64,000 nt of DNA from Gymnopilus junonius (taxonomy: Eukaryota > Basidiomycota > Agaricomycetes > Agaricales > Galerinaceae): the NCBI GenBank assembly GCA_015501075.1, contig JADNYJ010000040.1, forward strand, positions 186,001-250,000, read 5' to 3'. The translations under genes were made by a program, and so were the position numbers. Below the pieces are notes generated by a model. That model saw only the letters and a program-made list of their open reading frames with translations, was not told where the DNA came from and did not search any database. Positions 21,837 through 32,369 of this stretch are shown piece by piece (positions within the stretch are counted from its first letter, which is position 1; the number at the start of each line of letters is the position of its first letter).

Positions 21837-24454
21837 CTAATCTGAGGGCAACAGCAATTTGCGGGACCTTCCACGTCGTAGCTGAGAAACATCTGTTAAA
21901 AAAACTGGTGTCAGAAAAAGACTGCTAGGCAGATCAATGGCAAATGTGGTCGCACCGTAGGAAGGCTCTGGGGAAACTACTTGATTCGCAGTCGAGTTGC
22001 TCGGGTTTCCCGCCTTCGACTTAGTTACTCTGGCTTTCTTCTTAGGAGCAGTTTGAGCAACTTGATCTTCCGTAGTCTTCCTCTTCCTATTGGTAGACAG
22101 TCCAGAAGACGCCTGTCCAACCTCCTCTGAAGGATGAACATCCGGACTGCCCAAATCATTTTTGCTATCAACACGATTCACCCGCCTTCCTGTGGATGCA
22201 GAAGCTCGCTTTCTTCTCATTTTCTTAAGGGGGCCTTGACTGGGCTCGTCACCTTCGTTATCCTGGACAGGTTTGATGGAAGATACCAAGTTCTTAAATG
22301 CATGCCGTGAGGTGCTTTTTTCCCTTGACCTACACCCTGTCTCTTCTCACCTCTTCTAGTATCAATTGGCAGAGGGGCTGCATCCGTGGATGCCGATGTC
22401 ATTGCTGTAGGTGCAGAAGCGGCGTGTGGAACATTTGAACTTGTTTCGGTATCGACAGTGAACACAGGTCCGGGAGCAACCATAGGTTGGGACGATCCTT
22501 CCAGAGTTGGAGGGACGGTGTCGGACTCGATATCAGCAACATAGTCCAAGAATCCTGCATCTTGGCCAGCCTTTTTGAAACGCCTCGGCTTAGGCTTCGG
22601 TTGAGGCTTCACAAGCACTGTCTCAAGAGAAGCCTGAGGAGCGAGACCCGCTGTGGAATTTACTGTCGTTGCTCGGCCTTTCAGACAGGATAATGCTTCT
22701 CCTGCAAAATCTGAATTTCGAGCCCCATCCGCAGGACCGATTACAGAGATAAATGAAGCTTGTTCTTGATTCGATATTATATGACTCGCTCCAGGTCCAG
22801 CAAGAGTCGCAGGGAGCATAGGCGAAAGCATGCCTGCGACTAAACCTTGATTGGCATGCGTTTTCTTCTTAAGCTTCTCGTAGTGCAATCGACACTTGCA
22901 AAATATAAGCACCACAAGCCATAAAACTCGATGAATCACCTACGTTCTGTCCCGTTTTGTTGTTGCCTATTGTGGAGCTGATAAGTGCCCATTTATTCCC
23001 GTGCTTTTCAACCAGTTCTAGTAAGCGTATGTCTTCAGCCTCGGTCCAAGTTACCCCCGTGGCACAGGGCCTGAGATATTCTGTCCATCTTTCGCGGCAT
23101 TGATCGTTTGTTCTTCCAGGAATTGCTGCAGCCACTTGCACCCAAGAATTCCCATAGCCAGCAACGGCTTTCCGTAGGCGTTCGTCCTCTTCAATGGTCC
23201 AAGTCCTTCTTTTCAGCGCCGGGTTAAGTGTCTTTTGCCAGCGCCCTTGGCATTGCGAGGGAGTCACATATTCAGAAACCTTTCTAGCAACTTCAGAGTA
23301 CGAGTAAGAAATACAATAACGTAAATAGGACGTTGAGATGGTTACCGAGTTGCCAGTTGTCGATTCCAGAGCATTCCACAGCATGAAGTAATTTTTGGTC
23401 GGCTTCTGCAGTCCAATTATGACGATGCTGAGGAGTGCCATGCCTCATACAATCGATAGGAGTACGGTTATTCTGCAAGGCAAGATTATACTACATGTCA
23501 TATTGGAAATCAAGGCGAACTAACCCCAAGTAACTCAGCGACATTGACCCAATCAACCGGGTTTTTCTTCTCCGTATACTCCTGGACAATAGCATTCAGC
23601 TTGTCGAGCTCAGAATTCGGCCATTGGCCATGATTTAAGCTTGGGTGCTGGTCGCCAACCCAAATTACACGACACTCAGTGGGCGTTCTTTTTACCGAAG
23701 AGGAATCTGAGACCTGAGGGGTATACATCAGAGACCAGATATTTTAAAAAAGTTGTATAATGGGTGCCTTTTCCGCAATTGTGGTCCAGTCCAGTTCTTC
23801 CAAATTTTTATCAAGATCTAGGTTAGAATCGCTATGACAGACCATTAGTTGTATACCAATAAAGAGCCAAAAACATAACCCACGGGGCCTGCGTACGCTT
23901 GTAAGCCTGGAGGCGTTCGTTCTCGCGTCGTACTGCTAACGCCAGAGTCTCTATGTCCTTCGCTTTCACTAAGGGTACACTTCTTAAAAAGGGGATATAG
24001 GGTGAGAGCATCACAAACGTACTTGGATGGGGTCTGGTATTTGTAATGTACGTTGTCCTCTTAGAGGCTTCTTCATAGAAAGGTGAGGTCTACCAACAAA
24101 GTAAGAAGGTAAAATATTCGTCTAGATTATATATACAGACAAACCGGGTTTAGGAATTCGCTAGGTGGAAATAAGCCAGCTGCTTTCTTTGCATCGGGGA
24201 TCAATACCTCTGGTTCGGGATCGTCTTCGCCTTCGTCGATATCTGCGGCCTCCTGGTCTCATGAGGAATCCAGTTTCGAGTTATTTGAAGGAAGGGCTTA
24301 CCAACAGTTCATCAACGCCTTTTAACTTGGCTTCTAAGCGCTCGACATGCCGAGTAAGAGCCTGCTGAAGCTTTCTGCTGGCTTCGAGTGCATCCTGGAT
24401 GGCTTTCTTGGACGCGTCTGGTCGTGTGGCATGCAGCACCGGATCGGCGTTCAT
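21837..24454 (-). CDS. Myb/SANT multi-repeat protein, SNAPC4-like
   Basis: First exons that fit in phase: 24454-24302, 24252-24145, 24089-24019, then one from 23982. Further exons carry several Myb repeats. The clear ones are NWTAEADQKLLHAVECSGID..., RTWTIEEDERLRKAVAGYGN...IPGRTNDQCRERW and VTWTEAEDIRLLELVEKHGN; an earlier degenerate repeat surrounds ECRVIWVGDQHPSLNHGQW. A Ser/Lys/Arg-rich tail with basic patches (KKMRRKR, KKKARVTKSKAG) ends at TAG 21839-21837. Four or more Myb repeats after a helical leader resemble SNAPC4/SNAP190, which activates snRNA promoters; Bas1-type factors are alternatives. Joins near 23850 are uncertain. One intron (23766-23714) has a GC donor. The tail frame breaks in the T6 run at 22316-22321. 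Confidence 0.8.
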
Positions 24455-24599
24455 AGGTGTACGTGATCGAGGCAACTGGCATGACCCAAAAGGGTATTTT
24501 AATTTAGTTGGTGAAGTTGACCCCGTGACAAGTCACTGCTCAGTGCTGGAAAACGAATCTCGTCTCGAGACCTCAAGGTTGTCCTCTGCCTCCCAAACG

Positions 24600-25310
24600 A
24601 TGGCGAATGCTAGCGGGAAAAGAATTGGTGAGTTCCCGTTTTGTTACATTCTTCAAATCAACTGACTGAACAGCAAATCAAAATGAAACCACCGTGAAAA
24701 CCTTGAGACTTGGCATGTTTCTGCCCACTGTACTCTCGCTCCTGCTTCGCTTCCTGTTTAGAGCAAGTTCTCTACCCCCATCCAAAGGATCTTTAGCTAT
24801 CTATATAGTCACCTTCTTTCCGGCATTTTTCCTTTCCAACTACCTCATCAAGCAGGGATCTCCTCGACGCGACCCCATCACTGGTACTTTGATATCCTCC
24901 GGAGAAGACCTTGGTCAATCTGGAGTAACGGAGTGGTGCTTTGATATTTTATATATCACCTGTAAGCTTTCCCTCTTTGGCGTCCAATGTTCTCTCATTT
25001 GTTTCTCAGGGGCTTGCCAAATTGGAAGTGGTCTATTTGGCGAATGGTTTTGGTGGTTATACATGGTCGTGAGTATATTTTCGTCACCCCCATGTTTTCG
25101 TCTCTGATAATTTCGTCAAAGATTCCCTTATATGCTGTATTTAAGCTATGGACTTCTGTCATCTCTCCCATGGTTTTGGGAAGAGGAATGCCCGGTGCTT
25201 CGGACAGCCCTTCCGATAAGGAGTCAATAGGCAGGAAAAGGCAGGAAAAGCTTCGTAAACGGCAAGAAAAAGGCGATCCTCGTGTTCGTCTACAGAGTGT
25301 AAGAAAATAG
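24600..25310 (+). CDS. SND2: SND2/TMEM208-family ER membrane protein (SRP-independent targeting)
   Basis: Exons 24600-24627, 24674-24961, 25010-25068, 25122-25310 give 187 aa. Three hydrophobic segments are seen: LGMFLPTVLSLLLRFLF, LAIYIVTFFPAFFLSNYLI and the YITWACQIGSGLFGEWFWWLY region. The family signature SPRRDPITGTLISSGEDL follows the second, and the tail is basic (RQEKLRKRQEKGDPRVR). Snd2 in yeast and TMEM208 in animals help target proteins with internal signals to the ER. The start is divergent from the Myb gene, 145 bp apart. Confidence 0.92.
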
Positions 25311-27105
25311 CGCAACACTTAATTGGTGCACTTCTTTCTATGGTAAAGCGGACCGTCTAGCTGCTTTGCCACTTGTACAACATGATATAATCGGTATAAA
25401 AAACTGCGTTAATGAATGTGATTCAACGCTCCCTCAAGGACTGATTTCGAGGATTGGCAAAATTTGTCGGCAAGTAGAGCCCACGATTATTATTTTTCTC
25501 GTGGCTCTGGCAAGCTTTACATCGTTTTCATTGCACCTTAATAGTGATCCTGGTTCTCTTTGTGCCTTGGAGAGATACTGTCCTCGAAACCGCGATGTTT
25601 CATTCGCCTACCTTACTGGGCATTCCTTTATCATCTTTCCCATACAACCTGATCTAACTGGGACCCGATTTCTTCAAGTTTGTCCGGTGTATTGTCTGTT
25701 TCCCCTTCAGGCCCAAGGCTTAATTCACTGGTTCTCAGGTCGAAGGTATTTTTGCCAAAATCTAGGCTTCAGGTACCGAGCTCCAAGTACACGGTACCGT
25801 AAACTTGGGTCGATCTTTTCGATGCCATGTAACACATCGGAATAATTTCGACTTTATACGCAGAGATGGCGGACCTTGCTTAAGAGTAATGTATTACGGG
25901 CGAAGTAATAGTGTGAAATACTGACGTTTAAAATAAGAGAAATACTATTTCCAATGCCGAAGAGGCTGGAAACAAGTGGATATCCTTAAATTGAAGCACG
26001 CGAGGTGAGACCATGGGTACATCGTCCTTGACATCTTTCTCGGACTATGTAGCCCAAGATAAAATTATACGCTCTGAACGTCGGCGGTCCGCCGCATCCC
26101 GTGGGTTCTTCGGAGGAAAAAAAAACAGTGGCAATTGATGGTGGGAAGTCAAAGAACTTCTTCAGTACATTAGAAAACATTGTGCACTGAGCGGCAGCAT
26201 ATTATACCATTTCAATGAGCCACACGGGAGTGCAACTTGTTGGCTGAAAGACGTTTGCCATTTACATACATCCACTGACTTGAATACTATGCTTAGACCG
26301 GTGAAGTTGCTCAATCCTCGTACAGTCTTTAATCAAGTACTACAGAAGAAAGCAATTTAATTCTCCAAATATGTAAGTTCTATGTCCACAAAAGTTTTTC
26401 TTAGTAAGTATTCTGATGGATAACATAGTAACCCAGCCGAAGCACCTATTTCCCGTCACTATGTTCCGCAAGCTCGCAAGGTAGTGGTACAATGTGGACA
26501 GTGGCATTCCGAGCTGTCGGACACTGTCGATAAATAAGCACCCGTCAAACAGATCCTCTTAATTTTTATTCAGCCTATATCTGTAAATCTTAACACCCGT
26601 TTAACGACTGCCAGTGGTAGTTTAGGTACTTACAAATCACTGTAGTACTTACCAACTAAGCGACAAGGGAGTTGGTTAGAAGTATGAATAGAATATAAAA
26701 GGACCAGTTGCTAATAGAACAATGGCACTTCACAAGTTATGTTCTTGCGCATCATGAGTCCTTCCAGTGTTTCTGTCGTTTTTGGCTCGATTTTCGGTGG
26801 CAGCGCGTATTCTAAAAATAGACCCAGCGCGTGTGTAACGCCATCACGTGCAAGCACCTCACACGCCTGTGACTTTCTTGCCAAACGCGCCTCATTCTCA
26901 GGCTTCAGCTCCTCCGACTCTTCTCTCATTTTCCTTGCTTCATGTTTATTCTGTTTTGCTTGCGGTATTTATAAAACTTTCTTCTTCTACAGTAATCTGC
27001 TGTGCCCCAACGAAGGACCAAACCAAGCCTTCGCCCTGAAAGTCTGAAACAGCAACATTTTTCAAGATCATATCAGTGTACCAGTCGTCAGGCTCTCTTT
27101 CATTG
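25311..27105. other. Long intergenic region with one possible short reverse ORF (26929-26711)
   Basis: 1.8 kb with no firm gene. A reverse ORF starting ATG at 26929 encodes 72 aa (begins MREESEELKPENEARLARKS) and could be the last exon of an unrecognised gene, as the open frame extends about 14 codons upstream. The composition looks protein-like but I recognise no family. A forward open stretch at 25366-25845 lacks an ATG and a domain. Confidence 0.35.
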
Positions 27106-29440
27106 ATGTCTCAAGCGGTGTCTAGCGCACCGTTTGAACACCGCCTTGGTGATTCTAATGCTTCAGAAGTATTTATCGGACTTGAATATATGCGCGCGTC
27201 ATCTCACTACCATGCGCATACATTCAGCCTTCTCTTGCTCTGCATGTGGGAAAAGACTCTTCCGACTCTAGTCCTTTGACCCTGGGATCCTCTCTTGTCA
27301 ATACGGAAGACCTCTCTGCCACTGCCTGCTCCAATAGTGTATTGAATAAGGTCTGTTCCTACTTGCTTCTTCGTCTTTCTTGGATACCTCAAGGAGATTT
27401 CCATCTAGATTACGGAACATAACCATGATGCTTCACAAGGTCAATCTAGTTATGATAGAAATTCGACCGGAGTATCTGTATCCTAAAAGGCGATTCTTCC
27501 TTATCAGTACTAGATCACTCTAGTCAGGCTATTCATCGCGGATTTGGTTTGCTGCCCTCGATCTCCTGTCGGCGTGTTTTTCCTGGCTTAAGTGACGTCC
27601 CAACGAAAGACGAGGATTCTTTTGTACAGAGTCTTTCGTCAAGTCCTGCGCAGTCTTTTGACTCGACTAGGGTATGCTTCATCAATATGTTTCTTATCGC
27701 AACAAAATTTGCAGAATAACTACAACTGCCCTCAATAGCAAATTTCGGTATCCTACGAATCACAATCGGTACAGATTCACGAAGAAACGGACACAGGCTG
27801 TGTCTCCGATCAATTCAACGTTCATTCATCTTCGCAACCCGCACAAACTGAATACTCACAATCGGACCCTTATTCTACACCAGCGACAATTTTCCGAGCG
27901 CGTAGTTCGGTATGTCAATTATCGTTCCCGAGACGAGATATTTTCTCACCTCTTTGATCTCCATAGGACTTGAGAACGGACGTCGTGGGTATACAAGAAC
28001 TAGCCAGTTCCTCGCCCCCGTCATCTCCATCAATGAATTCCAACTATTTACCAAGCTCGAGTCCCATTCCGAGCTCGAGCTCGGCAGAAGGACGAAATCA
28101 GACACCGCCTTCGTCTCCGCCCTGCCACTCCCAGACCGTTATATACATGATGTGCCTACAGAAATGCAAGAAGTATGTCTCAATAAAAATTACCCCGATT
28201 ACGCTTGCTCACATTAATTAAGACGTTCTATGGCAACGAAGATTATTCTGTTTTTGCTCATACCGTAGGCCACAGACCATACGAGCAACTTGGACAGGTA
28301 TGTAAATCGCATTTTTGCGTTTTTTTTTGGCAACTGAGAGTCATGTAGCATGATTCCCGGGATTTCTACCTTTCTGCCCCTCACCAGCATTCAGACCCAA
28401 TCACCAGTTCTCTACTGTCTCGTTCTTTCATGCCATCCTATTATACCGAACCGCTAGAAGCCCAAGGGCCTAGTGAGCAATATACGCAAAACGAACCGAT
28501 TGATGCCCTGGAATCTCCACAACCCACACCTGGTCCGAGCGACCAAGTGGTCGAGACTGAGACCACGGCTGAAAGTTCCAAATTCTCTCATACAATACGA
28601 AAAACTGTAATCCCTAACCCCAAACGACCTACGCTGGCCGGTGTACGATTGCAACAGAAAAAACTTTCCAAGCCTTTCCGTTCCCCAATAATCCACCCGC
28701 CTGTGCGATTAGCCCCGAAGCCGCCGACAGTTTCTGCTGAGCCCCTTGTTTCATTGGCCAGCTCTGCCTACCTAAAGGAAACGATGCCGGCCAAAGTAGC
28801 AAACGCCGTCGCGTCTTCCTCTCAGAAGACTTCTGACCCAAAGGTCAAACACAGAACTACAAGAGCTGCATCACAATTTAAGTCTCCTCTGTCGTCATCA
28901 TCGACGAGTTCAGATGAAGCAGCATTAGTGAGACTAACGCCCACAATACAGTCGCTAGAACGGAAACTACAGCTGTTGCGGCGTGCACTGAAGGTCAGAG
29001 AAGATGCTCAGGAAGAAGTTCTAGATGGACTAGTCAATAAATGGACCGAAGCTGGAAGAGAAGTCGCTCAAGAGGTCTGGGATGCTGTTAAAGACAATGC
29101 TAATCAAGGTGAAGGAAGTGGTGGGGACAGAAAAGGTAAAAAACGTGCAGTCGAAGAAAGCTGGGGGTGGGATGAATCTAGTGAATCGAAAAAGTCTCGG
29201 AAGGACGCACTGGAGCGCAACTGGGGGTGGGATGTAGTTCCCGTCTCGGACCGCAGTGGTGAGGCAGTAGAAGGAGAAAAAGACGGAGACATTGGGCAAA
29301 GCCGGGAAAGTCAGGAAGCGAACGAAGACGTGCCTGCGCCGAGCCTCGGTACCATGCTCATGGAATTGGGTATTGCGCCCGAGACGCTGGGCTGGAACGA
29401 GGAAGAAGGGACATTTGTTGACAACGAGCAGGGTAAATAA
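27106..29440 (+). CDS. SFR1: SFR1/MEI5-like recombination mediator (Swi5 partner) with a long Ser-rich N-terminus
   Basis: Exons 27106-27168, 27228-27350, 27409-27448, 27490-27671, 27739-27909, 27967-28172, 28223-28297, 28349-29440; about 650 aa with one base restored. The N-terminal half is Ser/Gln-rich and disordered. The C-terminal part has a coiled coil (SLERKLQLLRRALKVREDAQ), then LVNKWTEAGREVAQEVWDAV and a final APSLGTMLMELGIAPETLGW. This coiled coil, helix and short end motif match Sfr1/Mei5, which with Swi5 stimulates Rad51 and Dmc1 strand exchange. The family is usually 180-400 aa, so the N-terminal extension is unusual. The frame slips at the CCC run 28120-28122 (TPPSSPP to LPDRYIHDVPTEMQE). 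The 41 bp intron 27449-27489 is proposed; a one-base gap near 27482 is the alternative. Confidence 0.75.
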
Positions 29441-29937
29441 GAACGGTTAATTTTGGGCGAGGGCTAATAATTACATGGCCATGTGTGGATATGCCTGTAT
29501 TTTAGACCTCACACGTGGAGACTGCTTCTGCTCGAAAACTTTTTGTGTTCTCGCGCTTGCCATTGAGGGGAGTGCATGCTTCCATGTCCCATCTGCTCGT
29601 ATATCTTTTCCTGGCTGGGAAATATGACTCAGTACGAGTTAGGAGGGCAGAAAGACATTGTAATCTCCAAGATGTACGCGGCGGGTCCAAACTCCGAGTG
29701 CGCCACTGCTTGGGCGCCAACAGATAATTGCAAATAATAACATTATATAATGTGGCTATGCCTCTTCAATGTAATGTCACCTGATTGTCGGAGCTATAAC
29801 CAGAAATCAGCTTTTCCACAGGCGAAGCGCCCTTGCCACTCTCCAGAAACTTATTCATAACCCCAGTTTTGTTAGTATTTTTTACAGGGCTAACTCTTCT
29901 GCAGCACTTATACTTTGTGGCCAGTGCGAGTAACAAG
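29441..29937. other. Intergenic region, nothing recognised
   Basis: About 500 bp between SFR1-like and the Zn2Cys6 gene on the same strand. It should hold a 3' UTR and a promoter. Confidence 0.4.
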
Positions 29938-30787
29938 ATGTCCAAGTCGAGGAGCACTAGTCTTGAGATCGTCCCACCGAGCAATTCGCGGGAAAGAGGC
30001 CTTGCGGAGGTCATGGATTCTGCATTCAAAGACAACCAAAAGCAGGATGAAGACGATAGCAGGGACTATGACGATGCGGATGCCGAGGCAGAAGTCGATG
30101 AAATTGAGGACCAAGCGGCCCCAATACCCCACGTCGTAGCTGCCAGCGTGAGTGGCCGTTACACTTCCATCGTTGTTATTGTTATCTCACCGGGCACTGT
30201 AGTCTAATGGCCCCAATGCTCCAACGCCCTGCGAGCGCTGTGTGCGTACTGGGAAGCAGTGCAAAGGAGTTGCCGGTTCTCGATGCGACTACTGCAAACG
30301 CTTGAAACAGAAATGTTCCAATAGCTCTGGACCAGCGCGAGGTAAAAATGCCTGTTGGTATTTTTCGCACTTCCTCTCGATGTACATATCTCTGATCTGT
30401 TGTACGCCATTAGCCGTTAAGAAGGCCGCGGAGTCGGGTCCTCCGAAAGTCAGACCAGGGGCCCCTTCACAGGCGTCCAACCACCTGAAGCGCAAACCTC
30501 CTACGAAAGGTAGCACACCACAGAACGGCGACATAGATGGCCACAGCATCGATGGGGAGGGCAGTGTCGTAGATGAAGACAGCCACGAACCGACCTCCAG
30601 GCCGAACAAAAAACGCCGCATCTCGAAGAACAATGCTGGTCCATCACGCGCACAGCTTTTGAAGGCTGCCAGTGACATGGAGGCGTCCATAAAGCGCATT
30701 CGAGCATCTATCGCCAAGGAGTTTGAGAAGATGAATTCGGTCGTGAACTCAATCTATTCAAGTGTCAAGGAAATGGATGACGAATAG
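29938..30787 (+). CDS. Zn2Cys6 (fungal binuclear cluster)-type small protein
   Basis: Exons 29938-30147, 30203-30341, 30414-30787 give 240 aa. After an acidic N-terminus comes CERCVRTGKQCKGV, then RCDYCKRLKQKC. The cysteine spacing is C-x2-C-x6-C-x6-C-x2-C-x6-C, exactly the Zn2Cys6 pattern of fungal regulators. A basic stretch (KRKPPTKG, RPNKKRRISKNN) could be a nuclear signal, and the C-terminus is predicted helical (LLKAASDMEASIKRIRASIA). Unlike classic Gal4-type factors it lacks the large middle homology region. It may be a small DNA-binding or truncated regulator of a type common in mushrooms. The target is unknown. Confidence 0.78.
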
Positions 30788-31046
30788 AATGACTCGACCA
30801 GCGGACAACGTATTCAAACATGTAGGACTATTGTATTTAAGGGCTGCGGGCAAAAGTTTGGATTTCTGTTCTCTTGTTCTTGTTTTTACGACGGATTTGT
30901 ACTTACTATGCATTAGTTAATGTCGCTGTAACTTCATACCACCTCGCTATCGAACAACTACTGTCGTTCTTTCGCTTGATACGTCGCACGTGCTGACGGA
31001 CTAAGACAGTCAGACGGCGCTTCCTTCTCTTCTTTTCAAGTATACT

Positions 31047-31844
31047 ATGCCAGGCAACCCTTTCATTCTCGTAACTCCAGGCGCTACGCGCGGCCTCGGT
31101 CTTGGACTTACTCGCCATTACCTTCGTGCCACTCGCTTGCCTGTATATGCAACACATCGCCAGAACGGTGCCTCAGATGATGTCATAAAAAAGCTGATCC
31201 TTGATCCCCTTTGGAATGTTGACTCCAGTCGCCTGAATCTCCTTCACCTCGATCTGACATCTGAGGAAAGCATTACATCTGCTGCTAATACCTTGGAAAT
31301 GTCCTTGGAAATGAATGGTTGTAACAGCTCATATATTCATACCGCATTTATCACGGGAGGCGTACTGGTGCCCGAGAGAAAGCCTTCCGAATTAGACTGG
31401 GATTCTATAAAGGCGACCTTTCAGATTAACGTCATTTCTCATATGCTCCTTATCAAGCACTTCTCTCGCTTTCTTCCAGACCGCAGTCACAAAGATATAG
31501 ATTCCTTCGCTCGATGGATCCATGTCTCCGCCCGGGTCGGTTCCATCGCGGACAACAAGCTAGGCGGATGGTATTCGTATCGCTCCTCCAAGGCGGCTCT
31601 CAATCAAGTGATCAAAACTTTCGATCTGCATCTTGAGCAACAGAATATTCAAGCAATATCCGTCGGTGTTCATCCGGGCACAGTTAAAACAGATCTCAGT
31701 CATGCATTTTGGCACTCTACTCCTCACGGAAATCTCTTCGAGCCCGACTTCGCTGCGAGCAAGCTGGCAGACATCGCTCAGAACCTCTCTATAGACCAAC
31801 GAGGTAAAATCTGGGATTGGGCTGGAAAGGAGGTACCGTGGTAG
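31047..31844 (+). CDS. Short-chain dehydrogenase/reductase
   Basis: Intronless, 265 aa. The nucleotide-binding loop is PGATRGLGLGLTRHYL (T-x3-G-x-G type), followed by a YATHRQ segment that may set cofactor choice, LHLDLTSEES, FQINVISHMLLIKHF, HVSARVGSI and the catalytic YRSSKAAL (Tyr and Lys of YxxxK). VHPGTVKTDLS near the end is typical of the C-factor-like SDRs. It is an oxidoreductase of unknown substrate, presumably cytosolic. Absence of introns is notable beside intron-rich neighbours. Confidence 0.87.
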   Translation: MPGNPFILVTPGATRGLGLGLTRHYLRATRLPVYATHRQNGASDDVIKKLILDPLWNVDSSRLNLLHLDLTSEESITSAANTLEMSLEMNGCNSSYIHTAFITGGVLVPERKPSELDWDSIKATFQINVISHMLLIKHFSRFLPDRSHKDIDSFARWIHVSARVGSIADNKLGGWYSYRSSKAALNQVIKTFDLHLEQQNIQAISVGVHPGTVKTDLSHAFWHSTPHGNLFEPDFAASKLADIAQNLSIDQRGKIWDWAGKEVPW

Positions 31845-32369
31845 TGATTCGGTACCATGCGAAGAACTTTGCGGCCATCGACACTGATTGGAGGGCGATA
31901 TGTTGCGTCATGCATCCTCATCTCAGGAGACAAACATGAACGCCTTTTTAATCACGATTGCTATATCAGGTAAATTTGAATAAGTCAGGATGTTCCATCA
32001 TAATTATATTGCAAATCGGTACAAGAAACAAAGAAGAATTTAGACACAAAACGACATCAACGAGATATTGACCTTTTACTTATGCGATTACGCCTGCTGC
32101 ATTGTCGATGTCCATTCAATTTATTGCCTGGCTCGCAGAAACTTGAAGTGTAGAACCCGAAGTAACCATCATATTTGTCTCCTTCCGCCGAGGAGTTGTG
32201 GAATGAATGAATGCAAGTGCTGCTGGAGTCAGTGAACAGGTATATCTTGGGTATACCATATCTTCAACCACTCTAACTGCAATCACCATGCTGGCTATCA
32301 AGTAAGGTTAGGGCTTAGCGTGAGAATGGGGTTAGGGTCGAAATTTCCGTTCCTTGCCATGTCTCCTCC
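31845..32369. promoter_or_regulatory. Region upstream of ICP55 with two TTAGGG motifs
   Basis: Between the SDR stop and the ICP55 start. TTAGGG occurs at about 32307 and again at 32331, within 30 bp, on the plus strand. TTAGGG is the telomere repeat of most filamentous fungi and also a Tbf1-type binding site in promoters. No gene seen here. Confidence 0.35.

Noticed and set aside
27449..27489. A further homopolymer break in the SFR1-like gene near 27482
   Set aside because: A 41 bp GT-AG intron keeps phase equally well, so I did not count it among the breaks.
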